Assembly (NCBI RefSeq): GCF_007745175.1
Contig: NZ_CP036271.1
Span: 6,349,439 to 6,413,438 of the forward strand
Direction of reading: 5' to 3'
Length of the DNA stretch: 64,000 nt
From: Caulifigura coniformis
GTDB lineage: Bacteria; Planctomycetota; Planctomycetia; Planctomycetales; Planctomycetaceae
Shown here: positions 9,875 to 19,896 of the stretch, piece after piece
How the letters are laid out: each line of letters opens with the position of its first letter
How positions within the stretch are numbered: the stretch's first letter is position 1
The notes under the pieces: model-generated
Database searches by the model: none
What the model was told of the DNA's origin: nothing
The model's input: the letters and a program-made list of their open reading frames with translations, nothing else
Made by a program: the position numbers and the translations under genes

Positions 9875-10500
9875 TCAAGGCTCGTGCAGATCGACCGATG
9901 TCTTGGCAATCAGAGGGCTTAGGTTTTGATTTCATCTTCGACAGGTTCTGCCTGACCGCCTGGACACGCCACGCGGCAGTTCGGTTCCAATGTTTCAGAC
10001 GCCCGATTTCGCCGGGCGACCGGAATTCATTGAGGCAGCAGGGCTGACCACCGCACGAGACGCATCGCGGAATCTGCACGCCGCCAACCGTAAATACGGG
10101 CGCCGAGGCATCGTCTTACACGATTCTTTCCGTCGCCTGCGTTTTTTTCTGAAGCCCTCTCCGGGACAGCCTTTCGGCAGAGAAGCAGCTCCGCCTCTCG
10201 CACCCTTCGCGCAACCCCTCACGGATGGATGGAGGAGCCATGCACGCCAACACTTGCGACCCGTCACTCAACCACTTCCGGTCGACCGGTGCGCGCCAAC
10301 GATCGAGCCTGGGGCGTTCCACCCGCCCTGACCCATCGGAGAGGGGGGAGGAGGGGCGAGAAGGACGGGACCACCCACACCAGCGCCCTCCTCGGTCGCC
10401 CCCTCGCAGTCCCCCGCCGGGCGTCGAGTGTCGCAGGGGCAGGCAAGACAGGTACACTGCGTCGGTTCGCTGGTTGTCGGCTTTGACCTCGTGAGGGGCC
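9875..10500. other. Intergenic region between divergent genes
   Basis: About 626 bases between the sigma-factor gene (leftward) and the PSCyt1 gene (rightward). Short frames on both strands here are low-complexity and lack ribosome binding sites. I see no RNA gene, terminator or clear promoter; it presumably holds the two divergent promoters. Confidence 0.5.
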
Positions 10501-13500
10501 ATGCGTTTCGGTGCGCTGCTCTTGGTTCACGTCATCCTCGTCGGTGAGGCTCCGGCATCGGAAACGAAGGTCGATTTCCGGCGCGACGTCCGCCCGATCC
10601 TGGCGGAACATTGCCTCAAGTGTCATGGCTTCGACGACTCGTCGCGCCAGGGCGGGCTCCGGCTCGATACCGCGACCGGAGTCGCCAAAGGAGGCGAATC
10701 GGGTCCCGTCCTCAAAGTCGGCGAGCCCGAAGCGAGCGAACTGATCCGCCGGCTCCTGACGTCCGACCCGGAGGAACGCATGCCTCCAGCCGAGACCGGA
10801 AAGCACCTGAAGCCGGAGCAGATCGAAACACTGAAACGCTGGATCAGCGAAGGAGCGGTCTACGCGGAGCACTGGTCATTCATCAAACCGGTCAGGGCCC
10901 CGGCCCCGCAGGTGAAACGGCCCGACCTGGTGAAGACGGAACTCGATGCGTTCCTCCTCGCGGAACTGGAGCGTGAAGGGCTGACTTTCTCTCCCGAGGC
11001 CGACCGCCACACGCTGGCCCGGCGATTGGCGCTCGACCTCATTGGTCTCCCGGCCGATGAAAAACTCGTCGCCGCATTCGTGGACGACCCCTCCGACGCC
11101 GCCTACGAGACGTACGTCGATGCGCTCCTCGCGTCGCCCCACTACGGCGAGCGCTGGACACGCCACTGGCTGGACCTGGCGCGATATGCCGACACCAAGG
11201 GCTACGAGAAGGACCTGGCGAGGCAGCTGTGGCCGTGGCGGGACTGGGTGATCGCGGCGTTCAACTCGGACATGCCCTACGACCAGTTCACGCGCGAGCA
11301 GCTCGCGGGGGACCTGCTGCCGGAGGCGACTCGCGAGCAGCGGGTGGCGACGGCGTTTCACCGCAACACGATGGTGAACGATGAAGGGGGGACCGATAAC
11401 GAGGAGTTCCGCATCGCGGCCGTGAAGGATCGCGTCGACACGACGATGCAGGCGTGGATGGGGCTGACGATGGGGTGTGCGAAGTGCCATTCGCACAAAT
11501 ACGACCCGCTTTCGATCACCGACTACTACAGCTTTTATGCGTTCTTCAACCAGACGGAAGACGCCGATGCGTTCGACGAGTCGCCCCGTCTGCCGCTTCC
11601 GACCGCGGACGAGCAGCAGCGGTCGGCCGAGCTGAAGGGACAGATTGCCGCAGCGGAAGAGGCGCTCAAGCGGCCGACGCCGGAACTCGAGGGGGCGCTG
11701 CCGGGCTGGGAAGCGGAGATGAAGGTCGCGCTCGACTGGAAGGTGCTCAACCCTTCGAACTCGCTGGCTTCGAGCGGCGCGACGCTGGAGGCGAAGGACG
11801 ATCATTCGCTGCTGGCGAAAGGGACGGCGCCGCTCACGGAAACGTACGTGGTGCGGTTCGCGAGCCCGAGCACGCGAATCGCAGCACTGCGGCTGGAGAC
11901 GATTCCCGACCCGACGAATCCGCGGAAGGGAACCGGTCGCGCGGCCGACGGGAACTTCGTTCTGACTTCGATCCGACTGACGGCAAAGGGGCCGGACGGG
12001 AAGACGTTCGAGATCCCGTTCACCACCGCACTGGCCGACCACTCCCAAGGGGGCTTTGGCATCGAAACGGTGATCGGGAACAGCGACGCGAAGAAAGGGT
12101 GGGCGATTTCCCCGCAGGTGACCCAGCGGCACCTGGCGGTGTTTTCCGCGGCGTCGCCGGTCGAGATCCCGGCCGGTTCCGAGCTGACGCTGACGCTCCG
12201 GCATGACTACACGGATCCGAGCGGCGGATTCGCGCTGGGGCGATTTCGGGTGGCAATCCACGACCAGCCGGCGGCGAGCCTGCCGACGATCGTTCCCGAT
12301 CACATCCTGGCCACGCTGCGGGTGGCGCCCGACGAACGAACGCCGAAACAGCGCGAGGCGCTGATGGCGTACTTCCTCTCGGTTTCGCCGATCACAAAGC
12401 CGCAGCGGGACGAGGTGGCCTCACTCAAAGAGAAGCTGGCGGCGATCAAGCCGGTCGAGATTCCCGTGCTGAAGGAACTCGCGGAGGGGAAGCGGCGGGT
12501 GACGAAGATCCACAACCGCGGCAACTTCCTCGACCAGGGGACCGAGGTTCAGCCGGCCACGCCGGTCGCGCTGCTGCCGTTTCCGGCGGATGCTCCGCGG
12601 AACCGTCTGGGAGTGGCCGAGTGGCTGACGAGCCGGGACAACCCGCTGACGGCGCGTGTCGCGGTGAACCGCGTGTGGGCGCACCTGTTCGGACGGGGCT
12701 TCGTGGAGACGGAAGAGGACTTCGGCGCGAGCGGCGTGTCGCCGCTGCATCCCGAAGTGCTGGACCTGCTGGCCGTCGAGTTCATGGAGAACGGCTGGTC
12801 GTTCAAGAAGCTGCTGAAATCGATCGTGATGAGCGCGGCGTACCGGCAGTCGTCAAAGGCTTCGCCGGAGCTGATCGCAGTCGATCGCGACAACAAGAAA
12901 CTGGCGCGGGGCCCGAGGTTTCGACTGGAAGCGGAAATGATCCGCGACCAGGCGCTGGCGACGAGCGGACTGCTGGGACGGAAGGTGGGCGGTCCCTCCG
13001 TCATGCCGTGGCAGCCGGACGGGCTGTGGAAAAGCACGTACAACAACACGAAGTGGGTGACGAGCCCCGGCGAGGACCGCTGGCGGCGCGGCATCTATAC
13101 GTTCATGAAGCGGACGACGCCTTATCCGCAGATGCTGACGTTCGACGGGCCGAGCCGGGAGACGTGCCTCGTGCGCCGGATCCGGACGAACACGCCGCTG
13201 CAGGCGCTGACGACGCTGAACGACCCGGTGTTCGTGGAATGTGCGCAGGCGCTCGCCCGGCAGATGGCGGCGAGCGGACCGGACATTGACGCGTGGGTGG
13301 GAACCGGATTTCGACGCGCCCTGCTGCGCGATCCGAGTCGTGACGAACTGGCGGCGCTCACGATGCTGTACCGCGACCAGCTGGAGACGATGCAGCGCGA
13401 TCCGGCGGCCGCGAAGTCGCTGGCGACGGAGCCGCTCGGTCCGGCCCCGGAGGGAAGCGATCTGCCGAAGCTGGCGGCGCTGACGGCGGTTGCCAATGTG

Positions 13501-13536
13501 ATCCTGAACCTGGACGAGTTCCTGACCAAGCCATGA
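10501..13536 (+). CDS. Planctomycete cytochrome C / DUF1549 / DUF1553 protein
   Basis: A 1011-residue exported protein with the three-part planctomycete architecture. After a signal peptide comes a PSCyt1 cytochrome-c-like domain with a heme motif CLKCH (near residue 38) and the conserved RQGGLRLDT. DUF1549 follows (WSFIKPV, DAFLLAELEREG, HYGERWTRHWLDLARYADTKG), with a second CAKCHSHKYDP motif that may bind another heme or metal. DUF1553 is C-terminal (NPLTARVAVNRVWAHLFGRG, YRQSSKA, RTTPYPQMLTFDGPSRETC). The stop overlaps the start of the DUF1501 gene by four bases (ATGA), a near-universal pairing in planctomycetes. The pair is often linked to breakdown of complex, sulfated polysaccharides, but no reaction has been proved. 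Confidence 0.95.
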   Translation: MRFGALLLVHVILVGEAPASETKVDFRRDVRPILAEHCLKCHGFDDSSRQGGLRLDTATGVAKGGESGPVLKVGEPEASELIRRLLTSDPEERMPPAETGKHLKPEQIETLKRWISEGAVYAEHWSFIKPVRAPAPQVKRPDLVKTELDAFLLAELEREGLTFSPEADRHTLARRLALDLIGLPADEKLVAAFVDDPSDAAYETYVDALLASPHYGERWTRHWLDLARYADTKGYEKDLARQLWPWRDWVIAAFNSDMPYDQFTREQLAGDLLPEATREQRVATAFHRNTMVNDEGGTDNEEFRIAAVKDRVDTTMQAWMGLTMGCAKCHSHKYDPLSITDYYSFYAFFNQTEDADAFDESPRLPLPTADEQQRSAELKGQIAAAEEALKRPTPELEGALPGWEAEMKVALDWKVLNPSNSLASSGATLEAKDDHSLLAKGTAPLTETYVVRFASPSTRIAALRLETIPDPTNPRKGTGRAADGNFVLTSIRLTAKGPDGKTFEIPFTTALADHSQGGFGIETVIGNSDAKKGWAISPQVTQRHLAVFSAASPVEIPAGSELTLTLRHDYTDPSGGFALGRFRVAIHDQPAASLPTIVPDHILATLRVAPDERTPKQREALMAYFLSVSPITKPQRDEVASLKEKLAAIKPVEIPVLKELAEGKRRVTKIHNRGNFLDQGTEVQPATPVALLPFPADAPRNRLGVAEWLTSRDNPLTARVAVNRVWAHLFGRGFVETEEDFGASGVSPLHPEVLDLLAVEFMENGWSFKKLLKSIVMSAAYRQSSKASPELIAVDRDNKKLARGPRFRLEAEMIRDQALATSGLLGRKVGGPSVMPWQPDGLWKSTYNNTKWVTSPGEDRWRRGIYTFMKRTTPYPQMLTFDGPSRETCLVRRIRTNTPLQALTTLNDPVFVECAQALARQMAASGPDIDAWVGTGFRRALLRDPSRDELAALTMLYRDQLETMQRDPAAAKSLATEPLGPAPEGSDLPKLAALTAVANVILNLDEFLTKP

Positions 13537-15026
13537 ACTTTCTTCACGAGCAGGCGAAGTCGATCACCCGCCGGCATTTCTTCGGCCGGACCGGGATGGG
13601 CCTGGGCGCGATTGCGCTGCACGAACTGCTGGCGCGCGAGTCGCAGGGGGCGGCTCCGGCCGACCGGCAGCCGCACTTCGCGCCGAAGGCAAAGGCGGTG
13701 ATCTACCTGCACATGGCGGGGTCGCCTTCGCAGCTGGACCTGTTCGACTACAAGCCGATGCTGGTGAAGCACAACGGCCAGCCGTGCCCGAAGGAGTTTT
13801 ACGAAGGGAAGCGGTTCGCCTTCATCAAGGGCGTTCCGAACATGCTGGGAACGCCGTTCAAATTCCAGCAGCACGGCGAGAGCGGCAACTGGCTGAGCGA
13901 CCTGTGGACGCACCTTCCGAAGGTGATCGACCAGTTCACGGTCATCAAGACGATGACGACGGAGCAGTTCAACCATGCACCGGCGCAGCTGTTCCTGCAC
14001 ACGGGAACGATGCTGCTCGGCGGCGCGAGCATGGGATCGTGGGCGACGTATGGCCTGGGCTCGGAGAACCAGGACCTGCCGGGCTTTGTCGTTCTGACGA
14101 GCGGCGGAAAGACGCCGGACGCGGGGACGAGCCTGTGGGGAAGCGGGTTCCTGCCGAGCGTGTACCAGGGGGTGCAGTGCCGGACGCAGGGAGACCCGGT
14201 GCTGTACCTGTCGAACCCGGCGGGAATGACGCGCGAGTCGAGGCGGAAAACGCTGGACACCCTGAAGACGCTGAACGAACAGCAGCTTCGCGACATCGGC
14301 GATCCCGAGACGCTCACGCGGATCCAGCAGTACGAGCTGGCCTACCGGATGCAGATGAGCGTGCCGGACGCGATGGACCTGACGCGCGAGCCGAAGCACA
14401 TCCTGGAGATGTACGGAGCACAGCCCGGCCACACACAGGATGAGCTGGACAAGGCGAGCGACGTGCGGACGGTGTACAAGGGGGATGACCCGACTCTGCC
14501 GAACAACTGCCTCCTGGCGCGGAGACTGGTCGAGCGCGGGGTGAGATTCGTCCAGATCTATGACTGGGGATGGGACCACCACGGCGCGAGCCCCGGCGAG
14601 AGCATCGACAAGACGCTACCGATCAAGGTGCAGCAGGTCGACCGGGCGCTGACGGCGCTGGTGACCGATCTCAAGCAACGGGGACTGCTCGATTCGACGC
14701 TGATCGTGTGGGGAGGAGAGTTCGGCCGGACGCCGATGGCGCAGAAGGAGCCGAAGGAGGGCTTCTTCGGGCGCGACCACCATCCTTATGCGTTCACGAT
14801 GATGCTGGCGGGCGGCGGGATGAAGCCGGGCGTGGTGTACGGCGAGACGGATGAGCTCGGTTATTACCCGGTTGGAAATTCGGTCACGATTCGCGATCTG
14901 CAGGCGCTGATCCTCCGGCAACTGGGGCTCGATCCCCTGAAGCTGAGCTATCCGTTCCAGGGGCTGGAGCAGCGGTTGATCGGCGTCGAAGGAACAGGCA
15001 AGGTGCCGGAAGGATTGATGTCGTAG
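13533..15026 (+). CDS. DUF1501 protein with twin-arginine-like leader
   Basis: A 497-residue protein whose N-terminus ([19 protein letters not shown]) looks like a twin-arginine export signal. The body has the DUF1501 pattern: [79 protein letters not shown] and [24 protein letters not shown]1501 belongs to the alkaline phosphatase/sulfatase-like fold, and the DHH, GEFGRTP and RDHHP motifs are the probable metal ligands. The start is fixed by the four-base overlap with the preceding PSCyt1 gene, indicating translational coupling. The substrate is unknown. Confidence 0.95.
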   Translation: MNFLHEQAKSITRRHFFGRTGMGLGAIALHELLARESQGAAPADRQPHFAPKAKAVIYLHMAGSPSQLDLFDYKPMLVKHNGQPCPKEFYEGKRFAFIKGVPNMLGTPFKFQQHGESGNWLSDLWTHLPKVIDQFTVIKTMTTEQFNHAPAQLFLHTGTMLLGGASMGSWATYGLGSENQDLPGFVVLTSGGKTPDAGTSLWGSGFLPSVYQGVQCRTQGDPVLYLSNPAGMTRESRRKTLDTLKTLNEQQLRDIGDPETLTRIQQYELAYRMQMSVPDAMDLTREPKHILEMYGAQPGHTQDELDKASDVRTVYKGDDPTLPNNCLLARRLVERGVRFVQIYDWGWDHHGASPGESIDKTLPIKVQQVDRALTALVTDLKQRGLLDSTLIVWGGEFGRTPMAQKEPKEGFFGRDHHPYAFTMMLAGGGMKPGVVYGETDELGYYPVGNSVTIRDLQALILRQLGLDPLKLSYPFQGLEQRLIGVEGTGKVPEGLMS

Positions 15027-15064
15027 GAGACGCCTCGGACCGGACTACTGATGGGAGAAGTCTG

Positions 15065-15952
15065 ATGGGACGTGCTCGAATCACCTGTGCTGGCGCTGTC
15101 GTCGCAGTCATGCTACTGGCGGTTGCCCGCGCTGACGCCGCCGAGATGAAGGTCACGAAAGACGTTCCGTACTCGACTGAGAAGATCGAACGGCACGTGC
15201 TCGACGTCTACGCGCCGGCCGATGCGAAGAACCTGCCCGTCGTGTTCTGGATCCATGGCGGCGGCTGGCAGGCGGGGGACAAGTCCAGCGTCCAACTGAA
15301 GCCGCAGGCTTTCGTCGATCGCGGATTCGTGTTCGTCTCGACGAACTACCGGCTGCTTCCCGACGTCGAGATGGAAACGATCTTCCACGACGTCGCGAAA
15401 GCCATCGCGTGGACGGTCGGCAACATCCAACAGCATGGAGGAAATTGCCGGAGGATCTTCGTGATGGGACATTCGGCCGGCGCCCAGCTCGCCGCGCTGA
15501 TGTGCACCGACAATCGCTACCTCAAGGCGGAAGGCGTCCCCTTCGCCGTCCTGAAAGGCTGCGTCCCGGTCGACGGCGACACCTACGACGTCCCCGCAAT
15601 CATCGAAACGGCGGAAACCCGTCGGCGGGTTCACGGCCTGCCGCAGGCGAAGATCGGGCACAGGGAAAAGTTCGGACACACTCCAGAGAAGCACCGCGAC
15701 TACTCGGCCGTCACGCACGTTGCCAGGGGGAAGAACATCCCGCCGTTCCTGATCCTCTATGTGGCCGACCATCCGGACAACGCCGCGCAGGCCCAGCGGA
15801 TGGGGAACGCTCTCAAGGAGGCAGGCGTGCCAGTCACTCTGTTCGGCGGGAAAGAGACGAATCACAACCGCCTGAACGACCATCTCGGCCAGCCGGACGA
15901 CGCGGCATCGAAGGCGCTGTTCGACTTCGTAACCGAGTGTCTCAAGAAGTGA
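15065..15952 (+). CDS. Secreted alpha/beta-hydrolase (carboxylesterase-like)
   Basis: A 295-residue hydrolase with a signal peptide ([11 protein letters not shown] region). The oxyanion-hole motif is [13 protein letters not shown], and the nucleophile elbow MGHSAGAQ (GxSxG) holds the catalytic serine. ADHPDNAAQ and TNHNRLND near the C-terminus are the likely acid and histidine. This is the BD-FAE/arylesterase-like class that removes acyl groups from sugars or small esters. GGGAGAAG just ahead of the ATG supports the start. The gene follows the PSCyt1/DUF1501 pair by 38 bases, so it may share their transcript and act on the same polymer. Confidence 0.85.
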   Translation: MGRARITCAGAVVAVMLLAVARADAAEMKVTKDVPYSTEKIERHVLDVYAPADAKNLPVVFWIHGGGWQAGDKSSVQLKPQAFVDRGFVFVSTNYRLLPDVEMETIFHDVAKAIAWTVGNIQQHGGNCRRIFVMGHSAGAQLAALMCTDNRYLKAEGVPFAVLKGCVPVDGDTYDVPAIIETAETRRRVHGLPQAKIGHREKFGHTPEKHRDYSAVTHVARGKNIPPFLILYVADHPDNAAQAQRMGNALKEAGVPVTLFGGKETNHNRLNDHLGQPDDAASKALFDFVTECLKK

Positions 15953-16119
15953 CGCCGCCGGCATGCGCCGCCCGGAGCGGCGCGGTCGCTCAAAGCTCAC
16001 GGGTTCTTCATCCGCTCTTCAAACTCGATTCGTAGCGTCTGCCTCAATCCATTGAAGCAACCTGCGGCGGCACTGTGGTCGCCCGGAAACGTGAATCGCA
16101 GTTTCGGAGAGTTTGTTGA

Positions 16120-17160
16120 ATGAAGTCGCGGAAGTGTGGCGTCGGGCAGATCAAATGCGGAGACGGCAACCAGCGGGCGGGATTTACCCTCATTGAGCTT
16201 CTGGTGGTGATCGCCATCATCGCGATCCTGATTGCACTGTTGCTGCCGGCCGTGCAGCAGGCCCGCGAGGCCGCGCGGCGGACGCAGTGCACGAACAACC
16301 TCAAGCAGATCGCGCTCGCGATGCACAACTTCGCGGATGCCAGGGGACATCTGCCGCAGGGAGCCCGCGACCACAATTCCGGGGCGCCGTCGGATCCCCT
16401 CAATGACACCAGCCCGCAGTGCTGCAATTCGCTGACGGTCGCGGGCTGGTCGTGGTCTTATCACCTCCTGCCGTACATGGAACAGCCTTCCATCTTCAAT
16501 CTGGCCGATCCCACCGCCACCAGCGCTTCGTCGACATACGGTGCTCAGAACCTGGCGGTCGCCCAATCCAAGGTGCCTGCTTACACGTGCCCGACCCGTC
16601 GTGCCCCCACCGCCTACGGCACCAACAAGATTTTCAAAGTCGACTATGCAGGCAACGCCGGCGAGCGCGAGTTCACGGGCAGCGCGGTCTACACCGACGC
16701 CACCGCCACGAGCGCTCCGAAAGGCAACCTCCGTGCACCGGCCAGCTCCGGCGAGAAAACGGGAGTGATCGTTCAGACCGACCGCAGCAAGGTCATCATC
16801 GAACGCATTACCGACGGCAGCTCGAACACGATCATGGTCGCTGAAAAGGCCATCGGCCTGACCGGACAGGGCTCGGACGGCGGGGAGAACGAGAACTGGA
16901 ACAACGCCGGCTGGGACGAAGACGTGGTCCGTCATGGAGCCGGCCGCAACGGTAGCGGAACGACCTTTGGCATCCCGCCTCTCCCGGACATCAAGGCTCC
17001 CTCGAAGGACTGGTACAACAACTTCGGTGGCCCGCACTCCGGCGTCGTGATCTCTGCGATGGGGGACGGATCAGTCCGCGGCATCAATTACAACATCGAC
17101 AGCAACGTCTTCCGCCGGCTGAGCCATCGGGCCGATGCGGAGCCGGTTGGCGAGTTCTGA
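16120..17160 (+). CDS. DUF1559 protein with type II pseudopilin leader
   Basis: A 346-residue protein of the planctomycete DUF1559 family. After a short basic leader the prepilin peptidase site G/FTLIE is followed by the hydrophobic helix LLVVIAIIAILIALLLPAV and the hallmark QQAREAARRTQCTNNLKQI. The C-terminal FGGPHSGVVISAMGDGSV is the family signature. These proteins are processed like pilins and are anchored or assembled through the type II secretion/pilus system. Planctomycete genomes have many of them and their roles are mostly unknown. GGAG lies about ten bases before ATG 16120. Confidence 0.95.
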   Translation: MKSRKCGVGQIKCGDGNQRAGFTLIELLVVIAIIAILIALLLPAVQQAREAARRTQCTNNLKQIALAMHNFADARGHLPQGARDHNSGAPSDPLNDTSPQCCNSLTVAGWSWSYHLLPYMEQPSIFNLADPTATSASSTYGAQNLAVAQSKVPAYTCPTRRAPTAYGTNKIFKVDYAGNAGEREFTGSAVYTDATATSAPKGNLRAPASSGEKTGVIVQTDRSKVIIERITDGSSNTIMVAEKAIGLTGQGSDGGENENWNNAGWDEDVVRHGAGRNGSGTTFGIPPLPDIKAPSKDWYNNFGGPHSGVVISAMGDGSVRGINYNIDSNVFRRLSHRADAEPVGEF

Positions 17161-17219
17161 TCCGCCCGTCGCCGCCATCAATCCCCCCGTGACTCTCATT
17201 TGATGAAGGAAGTTGTTTG

Positions 17220-17414
17220 ATGTTGCGTTTTGTGATGCTGGCCCTCCTGCTCGGGCTGCTGAGCCTCTCAGCCGCTGGCTGCGGCAACTCGGAAGCGGTG
17301 GTGGCCGGCGCCCCGACTGCAGATGAGCTGAAGATCGCAGAAGAAGAACAGAAGAAAGTTGAGGAGGCCGAGAGGGCCGAGGCCAGGAAATCGGCTCCTG
17401 CGAAGAGAAAATAA
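17220..17414 (+). CDS. Small lipoprotein
   Basis: A 64-residue protein with a hydrophobic leader and lipobox LSAAGC. The mature part is short, acidic and then Lys/Glu-rich (EEEQKKVEEAERAEARK), suggesting a helix or coiled coil. GAAGGAAG precedes the ATG. It follows the DUF1559 gene closely, a common arrangement in planctomycetes, where a small lipoprotein accompanies a pseudopilin; a joint function is inferred from position only. Confidence 0.75.
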   Translation: MLRFVMLALLLGLLSLSAAGCGNSEAVVAGAPTADELKIAEEEQKKVEEAERAEARKSAPAKRK

Positions 17415-17448
17415 CGGCTCCGCTTTGCGAGTCGCGAATCCCCCGATG

Positions 17449-17489
17449 AATGCCGTGCCGTGCCCCTGGGCCTGGTGCGGCATTTCTTT
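17449..17489 (+). terminator. Rho-independent terminator
   Basis: AATGCCG pairs with CGGCATT, extended inward by four pairs including G-U. It is followed by TTCTTTTT. It closes the pseudopilin-lipoprotein unit. Confidence 0.7.
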
Positions 17490-17589
17490 TTGCCAGGCCA
17501 GGCATCGTTGAAAACCAGGGGGCTTCTCATGCTGCACAGCCGGGCCAGAATGGAGGAAAGAACGAACACCACTTTCCAAGGCGCACGTC

Positions 17590-17997
17590 ATGCCTGCACA
17601 GACTCCCAGGGCGCATAACGACCCGATCCGTACGGAAAACCATCTCATGGGCTTTCTGGATTCCCGCTCGGATTGCGAAGCTCTCGTCGCTTTGATGAAA
17701 CAGCAGGGGATCGAAGTCCCGCTCATGCTGACGTTCGACGGCGCCGGCGGCGTGGCGGCGCTCGAAGAGATGCTCAAGGGCTCCTGGGGAGAGGCCGAAC
17801 AGGCGTTTTACGAGAAAGCCCTGCCTGAACTCGAGAACGGGCACTCCGCAATTTGCCTCGAGGTGTCAGACTTTGACGAGGCTGCCAAAGTCGGAAAACT
17901 CGCCGGCCGGCTCGGAGGTCGGGGCTTCACGCACTTCGGAGTCCTTGTCGACACGGGGGTCGACACGGGAAACGCATCGACTGCATCGAAGAAATGA
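17590..17997 (+). CDS. Hypothetical protein
   Basis: A 135-residue soluble protein of mixed helix/strand composition (SDCEALVALMKQQGIEVPL, FDGAGGVAALEEMLKG, AICLEVSDFDEAAKVGKLAG). It has no membrane segment and I recognise no family. The start at ATG 17590 is the first ATG; a second ATG at codon 20 (HLMGFLD) may be the real start because the first 19 residues look unstructured. It is isolated, convergent with the next gene. Confidence 0.6.
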   Translation: MPAQTPRAHNDPIRTENHLMGFLDSRSDCEALVALMKQQGIEVPLMLTFDGAGGVAALEEMLKGSWGEAEQAFYEKALPELENGHSAICLEVSDFDEAAKVGKLAGRLGGRGFTHFGVLVDTGVDTGNASTASKK

Positions 17998-18029
17998 TCG
18001 ATGCAGTCGATGCGGGATCGGATTCATTG

Positions 18030-19895
18030 TCACGGCGAAGCAGTGCTCGCTTGGTCCCCGGGATCATCCAGGCGCACCAGCAACCACGTCTCCTGCTGGG
18101 TGGCGCCGAAGTGAACGAGAGCGGCTGCCTCGTTCTGGCTGAGATTTCCCAGCCCGGTTTCGACGACGACGTTCTCATTCTCACCGACGCGGAACGCGAC
18201 TCGTTGCGTTTGCGGGTCGACCTGCCCTAGGACGCTCTGCGCCGCATCCGTCGATGAGTTATAGAGCGTGCCGGAGATGATCCCGGTCTTCGAAACCGCC
18301 AGCTGCAGCACCCGGCCCGGATCGACATCCTGCTCGCTGGAAGAAACGGCGAACGTTCCCAGCGGCATCCACTCCGCTTCGGCCGCTTCCTCCTCGGTGG
18401 CCGGCGCCGCGACGGTCGCCAGCTCCGCCGCGGACATCGCGTAAGACTCCGCGCTCGCGATCGGCTGGCCGCCGACATAAACCGTGTTGTTGTTGTAGGT
18501 CACGTTCCCGCCGGGGCCGTAGTCGTAGTAGACCGGCTGGGCCCAAACCGTCTGTGGCGCGTTATTCCACGTGAACCACGTCGACAGCGAGTTCCATTGC
18601 GGCGCCGACCACCAGTACGACGACGGGTACCGGCTGAACTGGTAGCCGTAGTGCCACCCGCCGAGGTTGTCGTAGTGGCTGTTCCACCAGTTGTTCGTGA
18701 AATAGTTGTTACCGTAGTGACCGTTGTACCAGGAGTTGCGAACACCATTGCCCCAGCTCGTCCAGTGATCACCGCCCGGACGGTTCCACCAGTTCGGGCG
18801 GGAGGGCCTGACGAACGCGTTGTTCCACTGGTTGTTGATCGTCGTGTGATTGATGTTGTTCACGTTCACCCACGACGGGCGATTGTGAATGTTGTTGTTG
18901 CTCCATCCCGGCCGGCCACCGGGCCGGTTGGCCCAGCCGGGGCGATTGTTGTCACCCGGCCGCCACGGACGGTTGTTGTCGCCTGGTCGCCAAGGACGGT
19001 TGCTGTCGCCCGGGCGCCAGGGGCGGTTGTTGTCACCCGGGCGCCAGGGGCGGTTGTTGTCACCGGGACGCCACTGTTCTCCCGATCCTCCCTGGCCTGG
19101 CCGGACGAGGTCTCCGGGGCGTCCGGGACGGTTGTCGCCGCCTGGCCTGCCGGGACGATTATCGCCACCTGGGAGTCCAGGTCGGTTATCGCCGCCAGGG
19201 CGCCCGGGGCGAAGATCGTTTCCGGGTCGACCGGGGCGGATGTCGGCGCCGGGGAATCCCGGACGATTTCCGCCGCCTGCAATTGGCCTGTCACCGCCTC
19301 CGGGGCGGACGCCAGGACGCGTCGCCGGGCGGTCGAGTCCCAGGAAATCTCCAGGGGAGGGACGTGCTCCTGCTCCAGGCCGGGCTCCCGGTCCTGTTCC
19401 GGGCCTGTTTGGCAATGTTGTGACCGGACGATTGCCACCGGGCCTGCCCGTCGGCAGCTTCGTTGACGGGGGCCGAATTCCGCCGGGACGGTTCATTCCA
19501 AGATTCGGACCGGACGCACCGGATCCACCGGGCCTCAGATGGCCGGCGCCGGGCCGCGAAGTGGGACGCGATCCGATATTCGGTCGACCGCCGCCGCTGT
19601 TGGGTTTCAGTCCACCGCCGACGTGACTGGGACGCTTTCCTCCTCCGCCATGAGCGATGGGTGAGGGACGGGAATGCGCGCCACCGGATGGGCGATTGAC
19701 CTGTGGTCGGGCGGAGGGACGCCCACCACCCAGGTGGGGCGCACCGGCGTGTCCGCCAGCGTGATGACTTCCTCCGCCTCCCCCGGGCCGTGCTCGGCCG
19801 CCAGAAGGCCGGCCCCCTTTCAGGCCGGAACCAGCGGCGACTGGAGGCACCAACAGGAGTGCGACGACGACACTCATCGCGCGATGTGTTTGCAT
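18030..19895 (-). CDS. Secreted Gly/Pro/Arg/Asn-rich repeat protein
   Basis: A 621-residue exported protein. The start at ATG 19895 has AGGAGGGG nine bases upstream, inside the end of the preceding gene; a longer frame exists but lacks this signal. A signal peptide (VVVALLLVPPVAAGSG) leads into about 370 residues of GRPG-, GGDNRPG- and DNNRPWRPG-type repeats. An Asn/Trp/Tyr/Ser-rich section (WNSHYDNLGGWHYGYQ) comes next, then a globular C-terminal domain of roughly 90 residues (VLQLAVSKTGIISGTLYNSST). The composition suggests an extracellular, possibly surface-adhering or matrix protein. The only hint to its partner is the SnoaL-like gene one base upstream, which is probably co-transcribed. 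Confidence 0.75.
   Translation of the reverse strand: MQTHRAMSVVVALLLVPPVAAGSGLKGGRPSGGRARPGGGGGSHHAGGHAGAPHLGGGRPSARPQVNRPSGGAHSRPSPIAHGGGGKRPSHVGGGLKPNSGGGRPNIGSRPTSRPGAGHLRPGGSGASGPNLGMNRPGGIRPPSTKLPTGRPGGNRPVTTLPNRPGTGPGARPGAGARPSPGDFLGLDRPATRPGVRPGGGDRPIAGGGNRPGFPGADIRPGRPGNDLRPGRPGGDNRPGLPGGDNRPGRPGGDNRPGRPGDLVRPGQGGSGEQWRPGDNNRPWRPGDNNRPWRPGDSNRPWRPGDNNRPWRPGDNNRPGWANRPGGRPGWSNNNIHNRPSWVNVNNINHTTINNQWNNAFVRPSRPNWWNRPGGDHWTSWGNGVRNSWYNGHYGNNYFTNNWWNSHYDNLGGWHYGYQFSRYPSSYWWSAPQWNSLSTWFTWNNAPQTVWAQPVYYDYGPGGNVTYNNNTVYVGGQPIASAESYAMSAAELATVAAPATEEEAAEAEWMPLGTFAVSSSEQDVDPGRVLQLAVSKTGIISGTLYNSSTDAAQSVLGQVDPQTQRVAFRVGENENVVVETGLGNLSQNEAAALVHFGATQQETWLLVRLDDPGDQASTASP
18941..19080 (-). repeat. 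In-frame 27-bp coding repeats
   Basis: Five consecutive copies of a 27-base unit encode the nine-residue motif (D/S)NNRPWRPG within the preceding gene. Copies differ mostly at third codon positions, so selection appears to hold the peptide. GGDNRPG-type units lie just 5' of it in the same frame (higher coordinates). Confidence 0.85.
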
Positions 19896-19896
19896 A

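Noticed and set aside
18941-19080. Regular repeats resembling a CRISPR array
   Set aside because: The units are contiguous 27-base coding repeats without spacers and keep an in-frame peptide.
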